Origin: Hyphomicrobiales bacterium
Lineage (GTDB): Bacteria; Pseudomonadota; Alphaproteobacteria; Rhizobiales; JAJFHB01
DNA: 5,799 nt
Assembly (NCBI GenBank): GCA_021775795.1
Contig: JAJFHB010000693.1
Coordinates: 1 to 5,799 of the forward strand
Direction of reading: 5' to 3'
This document shows positions 1 through 5,443 of this stretch, in pieces. Below the pieces are notes generated by a model, which saw nothing but the letters and a program-made list of their open reading frames with translations, had not been told where the DNA came from and did not search any database. Position 1 is the first letter of the stretch; each line of letters opens with the position of its first letter. The translations under genes and the position numbers were made by a program.

Positions 1-1
1 C

Positions 2-1351
2 TACGAAAATCTTTTCTTTCTGGAGGGTGGTAATGCCGCCTGGTCGGCAGCCGGTGGGGCGCTCTTCAATGGCACAGAGGTTCCCGGCCGCGCCTTTGGT
101 GCGTTTGTTGAACGCACCTGTGAGACGCCACTTGTCTCTGCCCGTTGGTTGGCTGATCGTCTTGACCGGCGCGCGCCGACGCTGGTGCTTGATTGCAGTT
201 CACCTCTGGAACACAACCGCGGTTGTGTGCCCGGTGCGATCAACTGCCCGGCCGGTGAATTTGCTCTCAGGGTAAGCGAGCCTGCCGATCCGGATACAGT
301 GATTGTGGTGCACTGTTCCGCCCGCACGCGCAGTATCATTGCCGCGCAAACTCTCATCGATGCTGGCATCGGTGCGCGCATTGCGGTTCTTGAAAACGGC
401 ATTATGGCTTGGGAGCTGGAAGGTTATGCCCTCGAGCGCGGTACTGATCGGCAGCTTGACTGGCCCGATGACCGAAAGCTTCGGGCTGCCCGCATGAGAA
501 CGATGACTGTTGCCAGTCGTCAAAATGTTGCTGCCATAGACGAGGGTCTTCTGGATCAGTGGCGCAATGATGAGAATCGGACGCTCTATCTGTTTGACCT
601 GCGCACAGAGCAGGAGGTTTCAGCGTCCAGCGTGGATGGTGCCCGCTGGATGCCGGGCGGAGAGCTCATCCGGAATATAGATCGCTGTGCTGTGACCCGG
701 AATGCGAGGATCGTCCTGATCGATGTGGAGGGCATACGTGCCCCGGCGATGGGATACTGGCTCAAACGCATGGGGCTTTCCGAGGTCTATACGTTCGAAA
801 CGGCTGGCAAGCCGGTTCCAAAGACTACAGGCGATTTTCCCGAGATCCCGCCGGAAGCTTCCTTTCCTTTCATCGAAATTGATCGCCTGGGGGAAGATCT
901 GGAACGCGACCTCGTCAGTGTTGTTGATGTGCGAAGTTCGAAGGCATACGGCCGCGAACACATTGTAGGGGCCATATTCCTCAGCCGTGAGAATTTGTAC
1001 CGGGACACAGCAAACCTTCCCGAAGGACCACTTGTGGTTATGGGAGCACAAACGGATTTCGTGGAACTGGTCTGCACGGACCTGAAGCGGCTCGGGCGCA
1101 AGGTCATGATTCTTGATGGTGATCTCGAAAGCTGGAAGGAAGAAGGCGGCCGCACCGAACGCGGGTTCACATGGTTGGCAAGTCCGCCGCATGATCTGCA
1201 CACAGGACCGGGTGACTTTGCCAATCCGTCGGTGGCTTTGCGCGAAGCGCGGAGCCATATCAACTGGGAGCTTGGCCTGGCAGACCAGATCGCTGGCGAC
1301 CCTGCAGCACCCTATGCCAGAGGGTTTCCGACGCGCCAGCGCGCCGAGTGA
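2..1351 (+). CDS. Multidomain rhodanese-like sulfurtransferase, 3' part (N-terminus outside window)
   Basis: The reading frame is open from base 2 to the TGA at 1349-1351 (449 residues visible), so the gene begins upstream and the internal TTG at 149 is not its start. Residues 7-18 carry the closing motif of a first rhodanese domain (LEGGNAAWSAAG). A second domain spans about 44-148, with the active-site loop HCSARTRS and catalytic Cys at about residue 105 (codon 314-316). A third (about 176-272) has IDVEGIRAP where the loop should be, with Asp in place of Cys. A fourth (about 290-389) has a clear DVRSSKAYGREHIVGA motif but VMGAQTDF at the loop, so again no Cys. A tail of about 60 residues follows. 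Rhodaneses carry sulfane sulfur on the loop Cys as a persulfide and pass it to thiophilic acceptors. Here at most domains 1 (not visible) and 2 could do so, and domains 3-4 are probably structural or binding modules. No signal peptide or membrane segment is visible in this part. The family call is firm, but the physiological acceptor is unknown. Confidence 0.92.
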   Translation, partial: YENLFFLEGGNAAWSAAGGALFNGTEVPGRAFGAFVERTCETPLVSARWLADRLDRRAPTLVLDCSSPLEHNRGCVPGAINCPAGEFALRVSEPADPDTVIVVHCSARTRSIIAAQTLIDAGIGARIAVLENGIMAWELEGYALERGTDRQLDWPDDRKLRAARMRTMTVASRQNVAAIDEGLLDQWRNDENRTLYLFDLRTEQEVSASSVDGARWMPGGELIRNIDRCAVTRNARIVLIDVEGIRAPAMGYWLKRMGLSEVYTFETAGKPVPKTTGDFPEIPPEASFPFIEIDRLGEDLERDLVSVVDVRSSKAYGREHIVGAIFLSRENLYRDTANLPEGPLVVMGAQTDFVELVCTDLKRLGRKVMILDGDLESWKEEGGRTERGFTWLASPPHDLHTGPGDFANPSVALREARSHINWELGLADQIAGDPAAPYARGFPTRQRAE

Positions 1352-1360
1352 GCGGTTTGA

Positions 1361-1516
1361 TCAGAAACTAAAGCCGTCGTGGAAAGGATCAACTTCGGCT
1401 TGTGTGCCGTCGTCCGTGTGCTCGAGGTGACTTAGCATTGTGAGCATTTCGCACAGCTCAAAGCTCACTTCCGCGGCGACCTGCCCGGCATTTTCTCTCA
1501 GTTCAGCCTCGTTCAT
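1361..1516 (-). CDS. Small ORF, 51 residues, hypothetical protein
   Basis: An ATG at 1516-1514 reads to a TGA at 1363-1361. The translation begins MNEAELRENAGQVAAEVSFE and ends EVDPFHDGFSF. A good Shine-Dalgarno sequence (AAGGAG, minus strand 1528-1523) lies 6 nt before the ATG. The first 30 or so residues look helical and amphipathic with one Cys (residue 22). The last 20 are acidic and rich in Asp, Gly, His and Phe. No signal peptide or membrane segment is seen. It is convergent with the rhodanese gene, 9 bp from its stop, and lies 175 bp downstream of the coiled-coil gene on the same strand, too far for obvious coupling. I do not recognise the family. The start signal and its fit into an otherwise empty gap argue that it is real, but an ORF of this length can arise by chance. 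Confidence 0.5.
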   Translation of the reverse strand: MNEAELRENAGQVAAEVSFELCEMLTMLSHLEHTDDGTQAEVDPFHDGFSF

Positions 1517-1522
1517 TTTTCT

Positions 1523-1528
1523 CTCCTT
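1523..1528 (-). promoter_or_regulatory. Shine-Dalgarno site of the 51-residue ORF
   Basis: On the minus strand the sequence reads AAGGAG followed by six bases (AGAAAA) and then ATG. This is close to the ideal match and spacing for the 16S rRNA 3' end, and it is the main evidence that this short ORF is translated. Confidence 0.5.
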
Positions 1529-1622
1529 CCGGCAGTGCGGAAACGTCTTTACTGACTGGAAGATAGGAAAGAGGCGAATGAGGCGCTGAAATGTGGATCA
1601 CACCTTGCGAATAATTGTTTGG

Positions 1623-1669
1623 GTCTGGAACAGACTGTGCCGGCACCGGTACTTGATCGGGATGCCGGC
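1623..1669 (-). terminator. Two adjacent hairpins after the coiled-coil gene, possible weak terminator
   Basis: Read on the minus strand, the first hairpin begins 22 nt after the coiled-coil stop. GCCGGCA (1669-1663) pairs with TGCCGGC (1645-1639), and an inner CCG/CGG (1660-1658 with 1648-1646) is set off by a 2-nt bulge around a 9-nt loop. A second one follows at once: GTCTG (plus 1623-1627) pairs with CAGAC (1631-1635) around a 3-nt loop. Neither is followed by a T-run on the minus strand, so intrinsic termination is uncertain. They may instead protect the 3' end of the transcript. Confidence 0.3.
1637..1646. repeat. 10-bp perfect palindrome GTGCCGGCAC
   Basis: The ten bases equal their own reverse complement. 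They overlap the distal arm of the larger hairpin at 1639-1669, so the palindrome and the hairpin are alternative readings of the same bases. No regulator can be named for it. Confidence 0.4.
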
Positions 1670-1691
1670 GCAAATTCATGAAAACGGGTGA

Positions 1692-3701
1692 TCAGGCAAA
1701 CTGATCCTGAAGGGCGCGAATGCGATTGGCAAGCGTCCGGGCGGTGTCCTTGCCGTTCGAGGCCGGCTTGACACTGGCTGCCAGGGCGCCGTTGGAGACC
1801 TCTGCTGCCGGGATGCCGTTCGCAGGGCCATGGGCACCGTTGTTACCGTTTGCAGCCTCAGGTTTTGCTACCTCAGCGCCCTTCTGGCAGGTGCCGGATG
1901 CCTGGGCGATGATCGAGGCAAGAGAGTGGCTGGAGCCGGTTGCGGATTGTTCCACCGCTGTGTCTTCTGATGGTGCCGCGAGCGGTTGTTGTTCTAGTGA
2001 GCGTTCAATGTTGTCGACCTCCTGCATCAGATCCGAGGTTTGGCTGTTGGCAACCTCGAGATTGCCCGCAAGTTGATTGCGGTCTTCCTCAAGCAGGGCA
2101 ATCCTCGCCTGAAATTGTAGGCTTGCGTGTTCGGTGCTGGCGCGTTCAGTTGCTAGCTCGGCGTTGAGGGCCTGAAGAGCGCGATCCTGCTCGTCGTGTG
2201 CCAGGCGGCTCGCCTCGAGTTCCTGGTTCAGGGCCTGGTTTTGTGCCCGTGCCGTTTCGAACTGTTCGGCAAGAGTTGCCATGTCGGTTGCGAGTGCTGC
2301 CCGGGCCTCGACCTCATGGCGGTGGTTTTCCCGCAGGCTGGCTATTTCATCGGATGTGCTTGCAATTGCCGTTTCACGCTCGTTGAGACCGGTCTCGGCG
2401 GCGCCAAGGCGTGTCCGCAGTCCCTGAACCGCTTCTTGAAGGGTGGCACGTTCTTCCGCGGTACTGTTGGCGGTATGAACGGTTTCCTGCAACTGGGTCT
2501 CAGCGGCGGTCAGTTTTTCGCGCAATGCATCCGTTGTCTGGCGCATCGAGGCGAGTTCGGTGTCGCGGCCTAGGTTGGCTTCCGTGGCGGCGGTGAGCTG
2601 GGTCTCGAGCCCCTGGATGATGGTTTGCTGTCCCAATACGTTCTGGCGCAGCTCTGCGACTTCAATATCGCGCTGGATGCCGGTGGCCTGCACTTCTTCC
2701 AGGCGGGCTGAGACAGTCTCCAACGCATCCTTGCGCTCGCCTGCAAGCTCTGTCAGCCGTGCGACTTCAGCCTGCTTCAGGGCAACGTCTTGAGCCAGTT
2801 GTCTTACTTCGTCACTTTCGCTGCGTGAGCGATCCGAAGCCTGAGCTACTTGTTCCATCAATCCGGCGATGCGTGTCTCTTTCTCCTGGCCGGCGTCATG
2901 GGCTTCGCGCAACATCAACTGCTGAGCCAGAACCTGTTCTTCATGCGTGCGGATGGTATTCTGCATTTCCTCAAGCGCCGTTGCGTGCCTGGCCGCTTCA
3001 TCAGCGACAGTGCGCAGGGCTGCCTCAATATCAGCGTTCTTTTCTTCCACCTGGCTGTCTTTCGCCTGCAGGGTGGATTGCAGGGTTTGAATTTCCTGGA
3101 CTTTCAAGTCCGCTGCAACATTTGCGGCATTGATGGCTTCTTCAAGCGATCTTATTTCTTCTTCTTTCGCGGTCAGGCTTGTCTGCAGAACATCCGTTTC
3201 TGATCCGCCTTTTTCCACGAGCTCGATTTTTTCTGACAGCTCCTGGTCCTTGATACGGATTTTCTCTTCCAGTGTCCGGGCCGTTTCGCGCAGCTGTTTC
3301 ATTGTCTCTGTGCGGGTCACCAGTTCGGTTTCTATAGGAGAGAGATTGCCTTTGAGTTGTTCCACTTCGGCACAACGTTCAGCCAGAGCAGCGCTCTTGT
3401 CGGCCAGTTGCTGGTCCAATTGCTCGATCTGAGTGTTCTGACGGGAGACGTCGACCGCTTGATGCGCCAGACGTTCTTTCAAATCTTTCAACTTGTTTTC
3501 GAGTTTGCGCGTGCTCATTGCGAAATCAGCACGGTCCAGTTCTTCACTGGGTTCAGCAGGTAATCGCGCCGGCGATTTGCCTGTTGCCATGCGGTTTGCG
3601 GCGACTTTTGCAGCACGACGCCAGACAAGCGGGACAACGAGTAACGCCAGCAGGCAGGCGGCGGCAAAGCCGAGAATAACAAGCATAAGATTGAGGGCCA
3701 T
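1692..3701 (-). CDS. Membrane-anchored long coiled-coil protein, function unknown
   Basis: The product has 669 residues from the ATG at 3701, preceded by AAGAGG 7 nt upstream. An in-frame GTG at 3743 would add 14 residues of polar, basic sequence before the membrane helix and has no comparable ribosome binding site. Residues 5-27 (LMLVILGFAAACLLALLVVP and on) form one transmembrane helix followed by WRRAAK. The positive-inside rule therefore places the remainder in the cytoplasm. From about 60 to 580 the sequence is almost unbroken heptad-type helix rich in Glu, Gln, Leu, Ala and Thr. About 610-652 is an Ala/Asn/Gly low-complexity linker, and the last 16 residues (ARTLANRIRALQDQFA) look like an amphipathic helix. 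No Walker A/B or ABC signature is visible, so it is not an SMC ATPase. The N-terminus resembles, from memory, an uncharacterised inner-membrane family of rhizobia. A structural or scaffolding role is inference only. Confidence 0.87.
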   Translation of the reverse strand: MALNLMLVILGFAAACLLALLVVPLVWRRAAKVAANRMATGKSPARLPAEPSEELDRADFAMSTRKLENKLKDLKERLAHQAVDVSRQNTQIEQLDQQLADKSAALAERCAEVEQLKGNLSPIETELVTRTETMKQLRETARTLEEKIRIKDQELSEKIELVEKGGSETDVLQTSLTAKEEEIRSLEEAINAANVAADLKVQEIQTLQSTLQAKDSQVEEKNADIEAALRTVADEAARHATALEEMQNTIRTHEEQVLAQQLMLREAHDAGQEKETRIAGLMEQVAQASDRSRSESDEVRQLAQDVALKQAEVARLTELAGERKDALETVSARLEEVQATGIQRDIEVAELRQNVLGQQTIIQGLETQLTAATEANLGRDTELASMRQTTDALREKLTAAETQLQETVHTANSTAEERATLQEAVQGLRTRLGAAETGLNERETAIASTSDEIASLRENHRHEVEARAALATDMATLAEQFETARAQNQALNQELEASRLAHDEQDRALQALNAELATERASTEHASLQFQARIALLEEDRNQLAGNLEVANSQTSDLMQEVDNIERSLEQQPLAAPSEDTAVEQSATGSSHSLASIIAQASGTCQKGAEVAKPEAANGNNGAHGPANGIPAAEVSNGALAASVKPASNGKDTARTLANRIRALQDQFA

Positions 3702-3711
3702 CTGAAGCCTC

Positions 3712-3745
3712 TTGTGGATAATCCGATTGTTCAGGGTTTCCACAA
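3712..3745 (-). promoter_or_regulatory. Inverted repeat / leader hairpin before the coiled-coil gene
   Basis: On the plus strand TTGTGGA (3712-3718) and TCCACAA (3739-3745) are perfect 7-bp inverted arms separated by 20 bases. In a minus-strand transcript the downstream arm ends within the AAGAGG ribosome binding site at about 3713-3708. A folded leader could thus limit translation, or the DNA could bind a dimeric regulator. Whether the transcript includes both arms is unknown. Confidence 0.35.
3713..3721 (-). promoter_or_regulatory. DnaA-box-like 9-mer (TTATCCACA)
   Basis: The minus strand reads TTATCCACA, an exact match to the classical high-affinity DnaA box, ending 11 nt before the start codon of the coiled-coil gene. 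A 7-of-9 match (GTTTCCACA) in the opposite orientation lies at 3736-3744. There is no further cluster and no AT-rich unwinding region nearby, so this is not an origin. It may be a DnaA-regulated site or chance. Confidence 0.3.
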
Positions 3746-3759
3746 AGCAAGTTCAGTGC

Positions 3760-3771
3760 CGCGCATGCGCG
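3760..3771. repeat. 12-bp perfect palindrome CGCGCATGCGCG
   Basis: The twelve bases equal their own reverse complement and lie 59-70 bp upstream of the coiled-coil start codon, between two genes. This is a plausible operator position, but alternating GC-type palindromes also occur by chance in GC-rich DNA. Confidence 0.35.
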
Positions 3772-3801
3772 ACCGCCATCTGCGACCGGGTAAACGCTGT
3801 A

Positions 3802-3811
3802 TTAACGTTAA
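3802..3811. repeat. 10-bp perfect palindrome TTAACGTTAA in an AT-rich patch
   Basis: The palindrome sits in the only AT-rich patch of the 156-bp gap between the aldehyde dehydrogenase stop and the coiled-coil start, about 100 bp upstream of that start. This is where a promoter or operator for the coiled-coil gene would be expected. I cannot pick out a convincing -35/-10 pair with normal spacing. Confidence 0.35.
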
Positions 3812-3827
3812 CAAAACGATAACCGGG

Positions 3828-3844
3828 GCGTACCGGGTGTACGC
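3828..3844 (-). terminator. Hairpin after the aldehyde dehydrogenase gene, possible terminator
   Basis: GCGTAC (3828-3833) and GTACGC (3839-3844) form a perfect 6-bp stem with a 5-nt loop, starting 14 nt after the dehydrogenase stop codon in the minus-strand transcript. The T-rich stretch (TCGTTTTGTT) begins only about 9 nt after the stem, so the match to an intrinsic terminator is imperfect. It would separate the dehydrogenase transcript from the coiled-coil gene. Confidence 0.35.
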
Positions 3845-3857
3845 ACGCCAGCCGCGA

Positions 3858-5342
3858 TCAGCGCATGACGAACGGGTTTGTCAAAGGCTCGGCTGAGGTG
3901 TTTATCCAGACTGTCTTGGGACGGGTGTAGTCATAAATCGCCTGATATCCGCTTTCGCGGCCGTAGCCTGAATCCTTAAAGCCGCCAAATTCTGCAATGG
4001 GCGAGACGACGCGATAGGTATTTACCCAGACGATGCCTGCGCGTACTGCCTTTGCCACCCGGTGAGCACGCCCGACATCTTGAGTGAAGATACCGCAAGC
4101 AAGACCGTATTTGGTGTCATTGGCCAGGCGCACGACCTCTTCTTCGTCTTTGAACCGCAGGACGCTGACAACGGGGCCGAACAGTTCGGTGTCGACAATC
4201 GTCAACTTCTGGTCAGGGCATTCGACGATGGTGGGCTGATAATACCAGCCGGCGTTAAGTTCTGGTGGCCGGGCGCCGCCGTGATGTATCTGGGCGCCTT
4301 CGTCACGGGCAATGCTGACCTGATTTTCAATATGTTTGAGCTGATTGAGGGTGGCCAGAGGGCCCATTTGCGTTTCTTCGGCCAAAGGGTCTCCAATAAG
4401 AATGTTCTTTGCCTGATCGACCACAGCGGACAGTACCTGATCGGCAACGCTTTCGTGGAGATAGAGCCTCGACCCGGCGACGCAGCTTTGACCACTGGCC
4501 CCGAAAATGCCTGCGATGATGCCGTTTGCAGCGCTTTCCAGATTGGCATCTTCGAACACCATAAAGGGCGATTTGCCTCCAAGCTCCAGTGAAACTTCGG
4601 CGAAATTTTCAGCGGAATTGCGGACAATGTGGCGGGCGGACTCAGGTCCGCCGGTAAAGCTGATGCGGGCAACAAGAGGGTGGGTCGTGAGCACGCGTCC
4701 ACACGGATCGCCGTGCCCTGTGACGATGTTTACGACACCGTCGGGAATGCCTGCCTCGGCAATCAGTTCACCAAATTCAAGCATTGCGGCCGATGCGTGT
4801 TCGGATGCCTTGAGGACGACTGTGTTACCGGCAGCAAGGGCGGGTCCGAGTTTTACGGCTACGAGAAAAAGTTGTGAGTTCCACGGAACGATCGCGGCAA
4901 CCACACCGAGAGGCTCTCGGGTCGTAAAGACAGTCATGTCCGGCTTGTCTATAGGCAGTGTGCTGCCGTGCACCTTGTCTGCCAGGCCTGCGTTGAAATG
5001 AAAGAACTCAGAAACATAGGCCGCCTGCCAGCGGGTTTCCTTGAACATTTTGCCAGTGTCGATGGTTTCCGTGCGGCCCAGTCCCTCAGAGCGGTCGGCA
5101 AGAAGATCTGCGAGCTTTCGCAGGTATTTGCCACGCTGGGACGGTGTTGTTTTCGACCAGGGGCCTTCCTCGAAAGCCTTGTGGGCGGCGCGTACGGCGC
5201 GGTCGACATCGCCTGCTGTGGCTTCGGGAATGAGGGCCCAGGGCTGTTCAGTTGCCGGGTTGATGCTTTCAAAGCTCTTGCCGTCTTCGGCATCGACCCA
5301 TTGGCCATCAATCAGCATCTTGTAGTGTTTGAGATCAGCCAT
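3858..5342 (-). CDS. NAD(P)-dependent aldehyde dehydrogenase, DhaS-like
   Basis: The product has 494 residues from the ATG at 5342, the usual length for this superfamily. The start is set by AGGGAG (5358-5353) 10 nt upstream and by the typical opening MADLKHYKMLIDGQWVDAED. The enzyme oxidises an aldehyde to its carboxylate through a Cys thiohemiacetal, in the cytoplasm. Visible key residues are Asn155 (PWNS), the cofactor-binding Lys178 (KASEHA), the general base Glu253 in LELGGKSP, the nucleophile Cys287 in GQSCVAGSR, and Glu386 in ELFGPVVS. The Rossmann segment reads FTGGPESA rather than the common FTGSTEVG. This is a feature I associate from memory with the poorly characterised DhaS-like branch. 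The C-terminal FGGFKDSGYGRESG motif is intact. The substrate is not predictable. The divergent RidA-like gene hints at amine or N-heterocycle catabolism. The gene appears monocistronic, with a hairpin after its stop. Confidence 0.95.
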   Translation of the reverse strand: MADLKHYKMLIDGQWVDAEDGKSFESINPATEQPWALIPEATAGDVDRAVRAAHKAFEEGPWSKTTPSQRGKYLRKLADLLADRSEGLGRTETIDTGKMFKETRWQAAYVSEFFHFNAGLADKVHGSTLPIDKPDMTVFTTREPLGVVAAIVPWNSQLFLVAVKLGPALAAGNTVVLKASEHASAAMLEFGELIAEAGIPDGVVNIVTGHGDPCGRVLTTHPLVARISFTGGPESARHIVRNSAENFAEVSLELGGKSPFMVFEDANLESAANGIIAGIFGASGQSCVAGSRLYLHESVADQVLSAVVDQAKNILIGDPLAEETQMGPLATLNQLKHIENQVSIARDEGAQIHHGGARPPELNAGWYYQPTIVECPDQKLTIVDTELFGPVVSVLRFKDEEEVVRLANDTKYGLACGIFTQDVGRAHRVAKAVRAGIVWVNTYRVVSPIAEFGGFKDSGYGRESGYQAIYDYTRPKTVWINTSAEPLTNPFVMR

Positions 5343-5395
5343 GGTGTTTCTTCTCCCTGTGAGCACGGTGACGCGACGGCACACTTTACCTTCAA

Positions 5396-5426
5396 ATCAT
5401 ACTCAAGCACACTGCCGCGCAAGCAA
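5396..5426 (-). promoter_or_regulatory. Candidate promoter of the aldehyde dehydrogenase gene
   Basis: On the minus strand a -10-like TATGAT (5401-5396, five of six matches to consensus) lies about 54 bp before the start codon. A -35-like TTGCTT (5426-5421) is 19 bp upstream of it, slightly longer than optimal. A TTGCGC offers a 15-bp alternative. This is weak evidence from pattern alone. Confidence 0.25.
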
Positions 5427-5431
5427 CTACC

Positions 5432-5436
5432 GGGAG
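5432..5436 (+). promoter_or_regulatory. Shine-Dalgarno site choosing the RidA-like start
   Basis: GGGAG lies 7 nt before the ATG at 5444, a good spacing. The alternative in-frame ATG at 5456 has GGAGG only 4 nt upstream. Both could work, but the first has the better geometry. Confidence 0.4.
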
Positions 5437-5443
5437 TTAAAAA

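Larger units (their letters stand above)
1517..1691. other. Non-coding gap between the coiled-coil gene and the small ORF
   Basis: This 175-bp stretch holds the two adjacent hairpins listed separately (1623-1669) just after the coiled-coil gene stop, and the ribosome binding site of the small ORF at its left end. I see no convincing -35/-10 pair for the small ORF and no ORF with a start signal on either strand. Confidence 0.5.
5343..5443. other. Divergent intergenic control region
   Basis: These 101 bp separate the start codons of the dehydrogenase (minus) and RidA-like (plus) genes and must hold both promoters unless one lies inside a gene. They contain the -10-like element listed separately and a direct repeat GCACACT at 5379-5385 and 5407-5413, 28 bp apart, flanking that element. 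Such a pair could be bound by a shared regulator, but none is encoded in the window. Confidence 0.4.

Noticed and set aside
5..31. Resemblance of YENLFFLEGG to a TEV protease site from a tagged construct
   Set aside because: It lacks the Gln and the Tyr of ENLYFQ and is the natural closing motif of a rhodanese domain, so it is coincidence.
620..1263. Minus-strand ORFs of 212 and 158 codons opposite the rhodanese gene
   Set aside because: They lie wholly antisense to a well-supported protein family and show no recognisable motifs.
149..1351. Rhodanese gene starting at TTG 149
   Set aside because: The same frame is open back to base 2 and already encodes the end of a preceding rhodanese domain, so the TTG is an internal Leu codon.
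1692..3701. SMC or chromosome-segregation ATPase
   Set aside because: The long coiled coil resembles SMC proteins in composition, but there are no Walker A, Walker B or signature motifs, and the N-terminus is a membrane helix.
3702..3743. Upstream GTG start at 3743 for the coiled-coil protein
   Set aside because: The extra 14 residues are polar and basic ahead of the membrane helix, and there is no ribosome binding site as good as that of the ATG at 3701.
3713..3811. Replication origin in the gap before the coiled-coil gene
   Set aside because: There is only one exact DnaA box and one degenerate copy, with no box cluster, no long AT-rich unwinding element and no replication gene nearby.
4062..4592. 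Plus-strand ORF of 176 codons inside the aldehyde dehydrogenase gene
   Set aside because: It is antisense to the catalytic core of a clearly conserved enzyme, including its Cys and Glu motifs. The translation has no family character.
5343..5384. Upstream start at 5384 for the aldehyde dehydrogenase
   Set aside because: It adds 14 residues not typical of the family, while the ATG at 5342 has an AGGGAG site and a typical N-terminus.
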